This document shows positions 1 through 6,908 of a stretch of 10,643 bases of DNA, in pieces (within the stretch, counting starts at the first letter, position 1; every line of letters starts with the position of its first letter). The DNA is from Planctomycetaceae bacterium (GTDB taxonomy: Bacteria > Planctomycetota > Planctomycetia > Pirellulales > Thermoguttaceae). The stretch lies in contig JAITDV010000539.1 of NCBI GenBank assembly GCA_031282385.1, positions 1 to 10,643 on the forward strand. Reading direction: 5' to 3'. The notes beneath the pieces were generated by a model. The model searched no databases. It saw only the letters and a program-made list of their open reading frames with translations, and had not been told where the DNA came from. A program made the translations under genes and the position numbers.

Positions 1-43
1 AGACCACCCCTGACCCCTCCTTCGGAGGGGTTAGGGGTGGTCT
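1..43. repeat. G/C-rich perfect-loop hairpin repeat
   Basis: An inverted repeat with ~19-bp arms and a TTCG-type loop: the left arm begins AGACCACCCCTGACCCC and the right arm ends GGGGTTAGGGGTGGTCT, with one mismatch. The same core, CCCCTCCTTCGGAGGGG, recurs at 3428-3444. It lies directly outside the 74-bp inverted repeat arm, as the related hairpins at 3370-3451 lie outside the other arm, so the two sites look like inverted copies of one composite unit. It could act as a bidirectional terminator, but there is no T-run, so it is called only as a repeat. The left side may be cut by the window edge. Confidence 0.8.
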
Positions 44-45
44 CG

Positions 46-119
46 GAGGAGTTAAAGGCGGTTTTTCGTTGTAGGTTTTTTGTTGCGTTGATGTATTTTT
101 AGGTTAGAGAAAAGGTCTA
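46..119. repeat. Left arm of perfect 74-bp inverted repeat
   Basis: Base-by-base comparison shows that 46-119 is the exact reverse complement of 3290-3363; the match fails at the next base at the 120/3289 side. The arm is non-coding, T-rich on the plus strand and carries GTTAAAGGCGGTTTTTCG. The two arms bracket a 3.2-kb block holding the SDR gene, pyrC and a gene remnant. Confidence 0.93.
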
Positions 120-126
120 TTGTTGT

Positions 127-233
127 TTTAAACTGTTCACACTTTAAATTTCGTTTAACGCCGCCTGCTTATCTATCGGAAAGCAGGTTTTTGCGATTTT
201 GAGTCCCGCAATTTATTGTACGAATAGTATATT
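127..233 (+). repeat. ~105-bp MITE-like/structured repeat, copy 1
   Basis: Begins TTTAAACTGTTCACACTTTA and ends CGAATAGTATATT, whose reverse complement is an imperfect match to the start (terminal inverted repeat). The centre holds a hairpin, CCTGCTTATC-TATC-GGAAAGCAGG, followed by TTTTT. It shares two blocks identical in all three copies: 26 bases at the left end and CTATCGGAAAGCAGG in the centre. The right end lies 15 bp from the SDR stop codon, pointing into that gene from its 3' side. The hairpin plus T-run could also serve as a plus-strand terminator. Confidence 0.8.
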
Positions 234-247
234 AATTGCAATTTTGT

Positions 248-1009
248 TCAATGCAGTGCCATTCCGCCGCTTACATCAACTGATGCGCCTGTCATGTAGC
301 TTGCGCGGTCGGAACACAAGAAAACTGCAACTTGCGCGATTTCTTCTGTTTTTGCAATTCTACCTAGCAAGGAGCGTTTATTGAATTTTTCTGGATCCGC
401 GTCGATTGCAGCGGCAATGATTTCTGTGTACATCAAACCGGGCAAAACCGCGTTGACATTGATTCCATCCTTGCCAACCTCTATTGCCAACGAGCGAGTG
501 AAACCAAGTATTCCGGCTTTTGTCATATCGTAAGCTGTTTTTCCGCTTGCCGAACCGCGAAGAGCTGCTTGGGATGAGATGTTTACGATGTTGCCGGTTG
601 ATTTCCTTTGACGCAACCGTTGTACTGTTTCGCGGCAAACAAGAAACAGACCTTGCAGATTTATGTCAACACATTTCTTAAATTCGTCAAGCGTGAGGTT
701 CGCGCATTCGGGATTAGCGCAATAAGCGGCGTTATTGACGACGGCGTGAATTGAACCGAGTTTTGATTCAACTTCATCAAACATATTCCGAATATCGGAT
801 TCGTTTGACACATCCGCATAAACCGCCAACGCATCAACTCCATATTTTGACCGCAACTCCAACACTAATGAGTCTGCTGTATCTTTTCTGCTACGATAAT
901 TAATTGCGACTTTTGCGCCTTCTTCTGCAAGAATTTCGACAATCGTTTTGCCGAGTCCGCTTGCGCCGCCGGTTACAAGAACCACTTTATTTTTGAGATG
1001 TAAATCCAT
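248..1009 (-). CDS. SDR-family NAD(P)-dependent oxidoreductase (FabG-like)
   Basis: A classical short-chain dehydrogenase/reductase, predicted to be a cytosolic enzyme interconverting an alcohol and a carbonyl with NAD(P)(H). Visible motifs, numbered from the ATG at 1009 (253 aa): the Rossmann glycine motif TGGASGLG at residues 13-20, NNAA at 92-95 (usual form NNAG), N117, the catalytic serine in NISS (145/146), and YDMTK with Tyr160 and Lys164. The C-terminal half has the SDR substrate-loop signature NAVLPGLMYTE and the closing MTGASVDVSGG. The open frame runs 24 codons further upstream to 1081, but that part (rich in K, F and Q) is not SDR-like and the length fits the family from 1009. No Shine-Dalgarno is visible. 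Substrate is unknown: it could be a FabG-type 3-oxoacyl-ACP reductase or a sugar/polyol dehydrogenase, and no fatty-acid genes sit beside it. Its 3' end nearly touches repeat copy 1. Confidence 0.93.
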   Translation of the reverse strand: MDLHLKNKVVLVTGGASGLGKTIVEILAEEGAKVAINYRSRKDTADSLVLELRSKYGVDALAVYADVSNESDIRNMFDEVESKLGSIHAVVNNAAYCANPECANLTLDEFKKCVDINLQGLFLVCRETVQRLRQRKSTGNIVNISSQAALRGSASGKTAYDMTKAGILGFTRSLAIEVGKDGINVNAVLPGLMYTEIIAAAIDADPEKFNKRSLLGRIAKTEEIAQVAVFLCSDRASYMTGASVDVSGGMALH

Positions 1010-1082
1010 TGTAAAATTAATTTGTTGTGGCGGAAAACAACTATCCTTCATCTTAAACAGATTAAATTGACGTCGTTTCAAC

Positions 1083-1108
1083 CTTGTTAAAAAAACTTGT
1101 TAAAAAAA
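1083..1108. repeat. 13-bp perfect tandem duplication
   Basis: CTTGTTAAAAAAA occurs twice without a gap (1083-1095 and 1096-1108) in the leader of the SDR gene. It probably arose by slippage; it could change the leader length or structure of that transcript. Confidence 0.85.
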
Positions 1109-1136
1109 TATACCTAATTCAGTGGAAATTTTTGAA
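1107..1136 (-). promoter_or_regulatory. Possible sigma70-like promoter of the SDR gene
   Basis: On the minus strand TTCAAA (1136-1131) and TATATT (1112-1107) are separated by 18 bp. The -10 box matches consensus at 5 of 6 bases; the -35 is weak (4 of 6). It would give a leader of roughly 90 nt ahead of the ATG at 1009. Position and composition only; moderate to low confidence. Confidence 0.3.
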
Positions 1137-1443
1137 CACGTGAATATCGAGTAAACAACCTAATTTTTTTACTAACCCATGTTACGCACTGTAAGTAAAA
1201 AAGCCGACAAAACAACATCCCGTAGAATTGGAAATTTTCCCCGCCCTTTTAGAGGCGAAAGAAAAACTGTATCTAGCCCTCGCGTAACATGAGTTATTAA
1301 TTAACTCAAAACAATAAATCCGCTGAAATATTACAAAACAATATACTATTCTTACTTTAGAATTTTGTTTTCTTTTTTAATGTGTATCATTTGCAAAATG
1401 GAATTTCGGGACATGGCAAATATGATCTGGGTTGGATAGTTAA
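1137..1443. other. Non-coding spacer with a 10-bp inverted repeat
   Basis: No convincing gene on either strand. A perfect 10-bp inverted repeat, CATGTTACGC (1178-1187) and GCGTAACATG (1282-1291), brackets 94 bp that include the small palindrome GGAAATTTTCC (1230-1240) and a short CGCC/GGCG hairpin (~1241-1256). Just right of it is the near-palindrome GAGTTATTAATTAACTC. The bracketed segment could be a small structured RNA or a decayed miniature element; nothing decides between them. Confidence 0.4.
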
Positions 1444-1549
1444 TTTAAACTGTTCACACTTTAAATTTCATTTGCCGTCGCCTGTTACCTATCGGAAAGC
1501 AGGCTTTTACGCTCTTGAGTCACGTAATTTATAGTACGAACAGTATATT
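1444..1549 (+). repeat. ~105-bp MITE-like/structured repeat, copy 2
   Basis: Same start as copy 1 (AAACTGTTCACACTTTAAA at 1447-1465), then the hairpin CCTGTTACC-TATC-GGAAAGCAGG followed by CTTTTACGCTCTTGAGT, and the end CGAACAGTATATT. The end is the reverse complement of the start at 9 of the outer 12 positions. Read as plus-strand RNA, a U in the left stem pairs with G as a wobble where copy 1 has C-G. The right end is 20 bp from the pyrC stop codon, the same arrangement as copy 1 against the SDR gene. Confidence 0.82.
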
Positions 1550-1568
1550 CTTTCATAATTTATTGTTC

Positions 1569-2849
1569 CTAATTGTGGATTGTGAAATTATCAACACGTT
1601 TTCCGCCGACAAATACCGCCACCGCTTTTCCTGTCAACTCCACACCAATAAACGGTGAATTTTTACTTTTTGATTTGAAATCGGTAACGGCAACTTTCCA
1701 TTTTAAGTCAGGATCAATCACTGTTACATCTGCATCTGCGCCAACTTTGAATGTGCCTTTGGGAATGTTCAAAATTTTTGCGGGATTGAGCGTAAGTTTT
1801 TCAATTAAATTTGTCCAACTCAAAATTCCAGGTTTTACCAAATTTGTAATCACAACGGGCAAAACAGTTTCTAAACCAATGACGCCAAATGGAGCTTGAT
1901 CGAGTTCACGCATTTTTTTTTCTGTTGCGTGCGGGGCGTGATCGGATGCGATGACGTCGATTGTATTGTCACGCAAGCCTTCTATACAAGCCTCAACATG
2001 ATTTCTGCTTCTCAACGGCGGACTCATTTTGAAATTTGAGTTGAACGATCTCATGCAGTCATCGGTCAATGTCAAATGATGAGGCGTAACTTCCGCAGTA
2101 ACCCTAATGCCTCGCAACTTTGCACGTCTGATTTCCGAAACTGCGCCTTCTGTTGAGACGTGCATGACATGCAGCCGCCCGCCTGTAATTTCCGCCAATG
2201 TAATATCCTGCGCAACCATGACGTCTTCAGCCGCAACCGGCATTCCACGCAAACCCAGTAACAACGACACCATTCCTTCATGCATCACGCCGCCTTTGGT
2301 CAAAGAAGTAACTTCCGAATGACTCAACAACGGCTTGTCAAACATCAAACAATATTCAAACGCACGCCGCATTAATTCCGCATCTTCTACCGGAGAACCA
2401 TCATCACTGCACGCTACCGCACCAGCTTCAAAAAGTTGACCGAGTTCAGCAAGTTCTTTGCCTTCGCGATTCTTACTAATACAACATATCACAAAAACAT
2501 TGCAATTACGGCTGCGGCTTGCTTGTTGTTGAATAAACTCAACAATTGCCTGCGAATCAATCGGCGGTACCGTGTTCGGACAACACGCAATAGAAGTAAA
2601 ACCGCCATGAACAGCAGCTTTTGTGCCGGTTTCAATTGTCTCATTTTCTTCCAGACCGGGTTCACGCAAATGAACATGCATGTCAATCAATCCCGGAACA
2701 ACTATCTTGCCCGCCGCATCAAAAACTTTATCGTCCGCGTCAGGTTTATGACCAACAGAAAAAATTTTGCCATCATTGATACGAATATTACATACCGAAT
2801 CAATTCCTTGACTCGGATCAACAACATGACCATTAATTATCGAAAACAT
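1569..2849 (-). CDS. pyrC: Dihydroorotase, class I, multifunctional-complex type
   Basis: Catalyses the reversible cyclisation of N-carbamoyl-L-aspartate to L-dihydroorotate, the third step of de novo pyrimidine synthesis, in the cytosol. It belongs to the amidohydrolase superfamily. Numbered from the ATG at 2849 (426 aa, a normal family length): metal ligands H58 and H60 in DMHVHLREPG, the conserved GGFTSIACCPNT (82-93), the SDDG acid pair at 148-151, H177 in LLSHSE, H230 in LHVMHVST, VTPHH (254-258) and the catalytic Asp303 in ASDHAPH. The C-terminal NPAKILNIPKGTFKVGADADVTVIDPD is the usual beta-sandwich return of amidohydrolases. A TTG six bases further upstream (2855) is an alternative start; no ribosome site supports either. 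In many bacteria pyrB precedes pyrC; here upstream is only a gene remnant, so pyrC stands alone. All key residues are present, so it should be active. Confidence 0.97.
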   Translation of the reverse strand: MFSIINGHVVDPSQGIDSVCNIRINDGKIFSVGHKPDADDKVFDAAGKIVVPGLIDMHVHLREPGLEENETIETGTKAAVHGGFTSIACCPNTVPPIDSQAIVEFIQQQASRSRNCNVFVICCISKNREGKELAELGQLFEAGAVACSDDGSPVEDAELMRRAFEYCLMFDKPLLSHSEVTSLTKGGVMHEGMVSLLLGLRGMPVAAEDVMVAQDITLAEITGGRLHVMHVSTEGAVSEIRRAKLRGIRVTAEVTPHHLTLTDDCMRSFNSNFKMSPPLRSRNHVEACIEGLRDNTIDVIASDHAPHATEKKMRELDQAPFGVIGLETVLPVVITNLVKPGILSWTNLIEKLTLNPAKILNIPKGTFKVGADADVTVIDPDLKWKVAVTDFKSKSKNSPFIGVELTGKAVAVFVGGKRVDNFTIHN

Positions 2850-2997
2850 CAGCAATTATTTTAGGATAAATGTTAAAAAAAATAACATACAAACAAAAAA
2901 AACGAACAAATATTGTCTATGATCAATGTCTAATTGTCCAGATGCCCGCGCAGATTTTGGGCAATAACAAGAGAAAACAAAACGCATAACTGAACAG

Positions 2998-3289
2998 TTA
3001 CTCTTTTTTTAGCCTGCGTTGTTTGTAATCTGACCACAAGGGACATGAAAGGTCTATCCAACACTTCACAGCACGTTCCTCGTCCAACATCATCTTTACG
3101 CCAACATGATTCTTGTCATTTAAAATAGTCCATAACGTGCTTTTTATGTTGCCAAACGAATAAGGCTCCGCCTTCACTGGCGGCTGCTCACTCCAGGTGC
3201 CAATTAAAATGATGAACATAACCTCCGCGAATCAACGTTTTATACGAACTTGGAATATTATTACCGTCAAGCTCGCCGGTCAAATCAAT
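2998..3289 (-). pseudogene. Frameshifted 3' remnant of an HzsA-like planctomycete protein
   Basis: A 73-codon open frame (3219-2998) ends with AVKCWIDLSCPLWSDY, which strongly recalls the C-terminus (ACWIDL-P---DY) of HzsA-like proteins, the large secreted cytochrome-linked family related to hydrazine synthase alpha that is common in Planctomycetota. The preceding EPYSFGNIKSTLWTILNDK also fits the usual '-SKL---L--GH--V-L' stretch of that tail. Just upstream, another frame (3289-3188) reads LIDLTGELDGNNIPSSY and then LIRGGYVHHFNWH before a TGA, matching the segment expected immediately before. Joining the frames near 3190-3205 gives a plausible continuous tail, so the gene is frameshifted. 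Upstream similarity stops where the 74-bp repeat begins at 3290, so the large N-terminal part is missing. Family recognition is from memory of the motif and is the uncertain part. An intact small hypothetical gene of 73 aa is the alternative. Confidence 0.6.
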
Positions 3290-3363
3290 TAGACCTTTTC
3301 TCTAACCTAAAAATACATCAACGCAACAAAAAACCTACAACGAAAAACCGCCTTTAACTCCTC
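3290..3363. repeat. Right arm of perfect 74-bp inverted repeat
   Basis: Exact reverse complement of 46-119. It abuts the broken upstream edge of the HzsA-like remnant and is followed after 6 bp by G/C-rich hairpins, mirroring the left side, where the hairpin at 1-43 lies 2 bp from the arm. Confidence 0.93.
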
Positions 3364-3369
3364 AGAGCC

Positions 3370-3451
3370 CCCCTAACCCCTCCGAAGGAGGGGAATAAGA
3401 AGACCCCTCCGAGGGAGGCGAATAATTCCCCTCCTTCGGAGGGGTTAGGGG
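3370..3451. repeat. G/C-rich nested hairpin array
   Basis: Two 27-bp arms (3370-3396 and 3425-3451) are perfect reverse complements; each contains its own small hairpin, CCCCTCCGAAGGAGGGG or its mirror. The 28 bases between hold a third, degenerate copy, CCCCTCCGAGGGAGG. The unit is the same as at 1-43. As a read-through peptide the sequence would give a low-complexity PLTPPSEGG type, a known signature of dispersed G/C-rich repeats in several phyla. It lies downstream of the CNNM gene stop and may also stop transcription there. Confidence 0.85.
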
Positions 3452-3502
3452 TGGTTTATCAATGGCTGAATAGTTGCAAAATTAGTAATTTCCAAAATTT
3501 TT

Positions 3503-4573
3503 TTAGCTTCGTGCGTCTTGTAAAAGGAGATTTTCCCGTAATGTATTCGTGTTGACAAAACCTAAGTTTTTCCGTTTGTCGTTGATAATACATCCAAACG
3601 AACAATTCAACGTCTGCAATAAAATCACCGCCGTCAACACAGAATGACGAAATGACAATTCTACCATACTTCGTATCGGCAACTCCGTCTGCAATAATTG
3701 AGTAAGTTGTTTTGTTTGCTCATCCATCAAATTCCTGACCGCAACCTCCAAATCGATCAACCTAACAAATCCTATTGGCAACTCTTCAAAATTTTCCTTT
3801 ATCGGTTTGCCAATCAACTTATCCCAATCGCTCACGTCAAAATTTTCCTTCGCATAAACCGGTAACTCCGATAGATTATATTCTCTTGCAATTTCAATCA
3901 CTCTTGAAGGTTTGAGATCGCTTATGATTAACGGATAAATTTTTTTCGGCAAAATATAATTTTCAACTATGATTTTTGAACTGTTAAAAACATTGTCCGC
4001 CAAACGACACTGCGACTCAAATAATATACCAGTATTATGTCCTTCGTCGAGAATTTGCGACAACTCAGCACGACCAAGCGTAAGTCTGATTTCACTTTGT
4101 TTACCCCCCAATAATTTCATTGCTAATTGATTAATCCCCCACAAAATCAACGTCAACGGAAGAAACAAAAACATAAAGAAAATCATCAAATTAGATAACA
4201 ATCTAAGAAACTTATTCGGCGCATACAACGCGATATATTTTGGAAACATTTCACAATAAACAAACAAAAACGGCGCAACAATTATCGTTGCGCTAATTTC
4301 TACCCACAATCCATGCGTGTTGGGCAAAAAGAATCCGACAATAATTACAGTTGCGGTTGAAATAGTGTAATTTGCAATATTATTTCCGACAAGCAACGTC
4401 GATACAAATATCCCAGGTCGATTCACAAACCACAACAACTTACGCGCCGTTCCGTCTCCCGAAATTGCATCAAGTTTTAGCCGCAAACGAGGCGTACGAT
4501 AAAATGCCGTCTCCGCACCGCTAAAAGACGCACTCAATAAAATCGAAATTAAACCGAGAACAATTGTGGTCAT
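3503..4573 (-). CDS. CNNM (DUF21) transmembrane protein with degenerate CBS pair
   Basis: An inner-membrane protein of the HlyC/CorC/CNNM family, whose studied members take part in Mg2+ (and Co2+) homeostasis. The 356 residues begin with a DUF21/CNNM domain: hydrophobic helix ~3-17 followed by the conserved SGAETAF (18-24), helix ~54-83 containing LLVGNN (60-65), helix ~89-106 running into YCEMFPKYIA (106-115, the family's GE-PK motif with C-E), and helix ~124-152. Residues ~195-345 fit a CBS pair by position (ILPKKIYPLIISDLKPSRVIEIA), though with weak consensus. The C-terminal CorC_HlyC domain of full-length relatives is absent; family members ending after the CBS pair are common. Planctomycete genomes often carry two adjacent genes of this type; only one is here. 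It lies 79 bp downstream of recQ with its own promoter candidate. Ion specificity cannot be read from sequence. Confidence 0.88.
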   Translation of the reverse strand: MTTIVLGLISILLSASFSGAETAFYRTPRLRLKLDAISGDGTARKLLWFVNRPGIFVSTLLVGNNIANYTISTATVIIVGFFLPNTHGLWVEISATIIVAPFLFVYCEMFPKYIALYAPNKFLRLLSNLMIFFMFLFLPLTLILWGINQLAMKLLGGKQSEIRLTLGRAELSQILDEGHNTGILFESQCRLADNVFNSSKIIVENYILPKKIYPLIISDLKPSRVIEIAREYNLSELPVYAKENFDVSDWDKLIGKPIKENFEELPIGFVRLIDLEVAVRNLMDEQTKQLTQLLQTELPIRSMVELSFRHSVLTAVILLQTLNCSFGCIINDKRKNLGFVNTNTLRENLLLQDARS

Positions 4574-4604
4574 AAATTATTTTCATTTTGGAGTATTGAC
4601 TCAA

Positions 4605-4632
4605 ATTAAATATTGTGTAACTATTCTGTGAA
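4605..4632 (-). promoter_or_regulatory. Candidate promoter of the CNNM gene
   Basis: On the minus strand TTCACA (4632-4627) and TTTAAT (4610-4605) are 16 bp apart, each 5 of 6 to the sigma70 consensus. It lies in the gap after the recQ stop, with a predicted start ~25 nt before the ATG at 4573. The -35 hexamer is identical to that of the recQ candidate. Confidence 0.45.
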
Positions 4633-4652
4633 ATGTGCGTGTGATTTTCTCA

Positions 4653-6860
4653 TTATGATTTCTTCAAAAAAATTCTTGCGAGTCTTGCTTCCTCGTAATC
4701 AAGTTTTCCGCCTGACGCTTCTATAGCGGGTTTTAGACGCATGTTTTCATCGCTTTGTTTGAACCATTTCTTGATCTGTTCCAACCTTTCCGGTACAAAA
4801 AACTGATCAACCGAAAGCTTCTTTCCCAACTCGCCCAATTTTTCCAAATGACTAATAATCGTACCGCGAGTCAATTGACGTTCACTTGCAATTTCATCAA
4901 TCGTTTTGCCCTGTTGAATCATCCGGTAAGTTTCAATAAATGTTGATGTTTGACCGGAAGTTTCTTGTTTCTGTACAGGCAATTGATGTTGCCGCCATTT
5001 TGCAACTTCATCGGGATGTTGCTCACAAAATTCTTTGATTACTTCAAGAAAACGTTGTCCGTAAGTTGCGTATTTATATTGTCCGACGCCGTGAATTCGT
5101 TGAAATTCTTCTACCGTACACGGAAAAAATCGGGCAATCTCATGGAGCGTCCGATCCGAAAACACAATATAAGGCGGAACATTATCAGCTCGCGCCAATT
5201 CCGTCCGCAATTCACGAAGCCGCGCAAAAAGCAATTCTGAAAACGGTAACACTCCAACCGTATTGGCAACCGCACTTGCCGTAATTTGATTAAACTTACT
5301 TTTGTCTTTTTCATGTTCTTCAGGTTGTTGCATTATGAAATTTTTTTGATTGCGAATAATAAGCCACGCTTCTTCCGTCAACTTCGGAACCGGTCGTAAC
5401 AAATCATCTACTCTAACTATTTTTCGGGCAATTAATTCATTGATTACTACACGCCAATAATTCTTCGATTGATCTCTGCCAACTCCATAAGTCGGTAATT
5501 TGTCATGTCCAAATTGCCGGATTTTTTCCGTATTAGCTCCAACAAGAACATCCGCCAAATGAACTGCACCAAACGATTCTTTTGTCCGATAAATTAACGA
5601 AAGAATTTTTTGAGCCGAAATTGTTACGTCAACATGTTTGTCCGTATTAACACAAATATCACAACCATTGCAATTCTGCTCCAAAAAATTTTCACCAAAA
5701 TACTTCAACAACGCAACCCGACGGCAACCTCGCTGTTCTGCCAAATTAACCATTTGCCAAAGTTGTTCTTTTGTAATATTACGTGCATCCGTGTCTTCGA
5801 TTTCATTGACAAACTGTAACTGTTGCACAATATCTCCGCGCCCGAAAAATAAAACACAATCAGCAGGTTCTCCATCACGACCGGCACGTCCGGTTTCTTG
5901 ATAATAACTCTCAATATTTTTGGGCAAATCCGCATGTACAACAAAACGAACATTGGATTTATCAATTCCCATACCAAAAGCCACCGTCGCAACTATAATC
6001 GAACATTCGTCTCGGCTAAATGCTTCTTGCGTAACTTGCCGATCCGTATCCGACATTCCGGCATGATAAGGTCTTGCCGAAATATCACAAGACTTAAGCA
6101 TCGCCGCCGTCGCTTCAACCTTCTTTCGACTGCTGCGATAAATTATTCCCGACTCGCCCGCATGATTTTTGACGTAATTAAGAAGTTGTTCGTCTAGTTT
6201 GCGTTTCAAAATAACTCGATAAAACAAATTCGGACGATTAAACGACGCACGCGTTAAATGAGGATTCCGTAATCCCAATCGGTTAATAATATCTTCCGCA
6301 ACTCGTTGTGTTGCTGTTGCTGTAAACGCGGTTACAGGCACGTCGGGAAATTCATGGACAATTTTTGAAAGCGCAAGATAATCCGGTCGAAAATCATGAC
6401 CCCACTCCGAAATACAATGTGCCTCATCTATTGCAAAAAACGCTATTTTTAACGTCTTCAAACGCTCAATAAAATACTCGGAGTTGAATCGTTCAGGTGA
6501 AATATAAAGTAAGTCAAGACGATTTTGGCGGAGCGCAACTCCGATTGAATTTCTTTCTTCGGTAGAAATTGTACTATTCAACGTTCCAGCGGATAAACCA
6601 TTCGTACGCGCAGCATCAACCTGATCTTTCATCAACGAAATCAACGGCGAAACAACAACACAAACTCCTTCCATCAAACGCGCCGGTAACTGATAACAAA
6701 TAGATTTACCGCCGCCCGTAGGCATCACCGCAAAAACATCTTGCCCATTCAATATCGAACAAATTATCTCTTCCTGATACGGTCGAAATGTACTAAATCC
6801 AAAAATCGATGAAAGAACCGAATATATTTGATCGACACTATAATTTTGTAAAGCAGACAT
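4653..6860 (-). CDS. recQ: ATP-dependent DNA helicase RecQ
   Basis: A 3'-5' DNA helicase of superfamily 2 acting in recombination and replication-fork repair. Numbered from the ATG at 6860 (735 aa): the aromatic Q-motif region FRPYQEEII (25-33), Walker A TGGGKS (48-53), DEAH (145-148), motif III FTATAT (179-184), HAGMSDTDR (266-274), VATVAFGMGIDK (290-301) and motif VI QETGRAGRDG (321-330). The RQC zinc ligands are Cys379, 397, 400 and 403, virtually the E. coli spacing. A winged-helix follows, then an HRDC domain at ~530-605 (ELLFARLRELRTELA, IHGVGQYKYATYG) and a C-terminal helix-turn-helix of the helicase-associated HTH_40 kind (~630-735, GKTIDEIASERQLTRGTIISH), which makes it longer than the 609-aa E. 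coli protein. An in-frame GTG at 6893 would add 11 residues but lies inside the predicted promoter spacer, so the ATG at 6860 is preferred. All motifs are intact. Confidence 0.97.
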   Translation of the reverse strand: MSALQNYSVDQIYSVLSSIFGFSTFRPYQEEIICSILNGQDVFAVMPTGGGKSICYQLPARLMEGVCVVVSPLISLMKDQVDAARTNGLSAGTLNSTISTEERNSIGVALRQNRLDLLYISPERFNSEYFIERLKTLKIAFFAIDEAHCISEWGHDFRPDYLALSKIVHEFPDVPVTAFTATATQRVAEDIINRLGLRNPHLTRASFNRPNLFYRVILKRKLDEQLLNYVKNHAGESGIIYRSSRKKVEATAAMLKSCDISARPYHAGMSDTDRQVTQEAFSRDECSIIVATVAFGMGIDKSNVRFVVHADLPKNIESYYQETGRAGRDGEPADCVLFFGRGDIVQQLQFVNEIEDTDARNITKEQLWQMVNLAEQRGCRRVALLKYFGENFLEQNCNGCDICVNTDKHVDVTISAQKILSLIYRTKESFGAVHLADVLVGANTEKIRQFGHDKLPTYGVGRDQSKNYWRVVINELIARKIVRVDDLLRPVPKLTEEAWLIIRNQKNFIMQQPEEHEKDKSKFNQITASAVANTVGVLPFSELLFARLRELRTELARADNVPPYIVFSDRTLHEIARFFPCTVEEFQRIHGVGQYKYATYGQRFLEVIKEFCEQHPDEVAKWRQHQLPVQKQETSGQTSTFIETYRMIQQGKTIDEIASERQLTRGTIISHLEKLGELGKKLSVDQFFVPERLEQIKKWFKQSDENMRLKPAIEASGGKLDYEEARLARIFLKKS

Positions 6861-6879
6861 TGCAGAAATATGAAGGTGG

Positions 6880-6908
6880 AATATACCGAACACATTTTAA
6901 AATGTGAA
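6880..6908 (-). promoter_or_regulatory. recQ promoter candidate
   Basis: On the minus strand TTCACA (6908-6903) and TATATT (6885-6880), each 5 of 6 to consensus, are separated by exactly 17 bp. The predicted transcript would start near 6873, about a dozen bases before the ATG at 6860. This supports that start and excludes the GTG at 6893. The -35 lies within a solitary copy of the AACTGTTCACA motif that starts the ~105-bp repeats. Confidence 0.6.
6891..6906. promoter_or_regulatory. Perfect 16-bp palindrome in the recQ promoter
   Basis: CACATTTTAAAATGTG is fully self-complementary and occupies the -10/-35 spacer of the recQ promoter candidate, overlapping the -35 box. This is the position and symmetry of an operator for a dimeric repressor. 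It does not match the classical E. coli or Bacillus LexA boxes, so the regulator is unknown. Confidence 0.5.

Noticed and set aside
170..195. Repeat hairpin as a simple intrinsic terminator of a neighbouring gene
   Set aside because: The hairpin followed by T's is only terminator-like on the strand opposite to the SDR and pyrC genes, and no plus-strand gene precedes it. On the minus strand no T-run follows.
1131..1150. Similarity of ACACGTGAATATCGAG (~1136-1151) to AAACGTGAGTATCGAA (~9765-9780)
   Set aside because: Only about a dozen shared bases with no extension on either side; too short to be called a repeat family.
1573..1899. 108-codon plus-strand open frame
   Set aside because: It lies wholly antisense to the C-terminus of pyrC, shows no domain-like motif and is explained by the minus-strand gene's codon pattern.
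2436..2864. 142-codon plus-strand open frame
   Set aside because: Antisense to the N-terminal half of pyrC, with N/T/R-rich composition and no recognisable motif; a shadow of the real gene.
6861..6893. GTG start of recQ adding 11 residues
   Set aside because: The GTG lies in the spacer of the promoter candidate, the extra residues are not RecQ-like, and the ATG at 6860 gives the usual N-terminal length.
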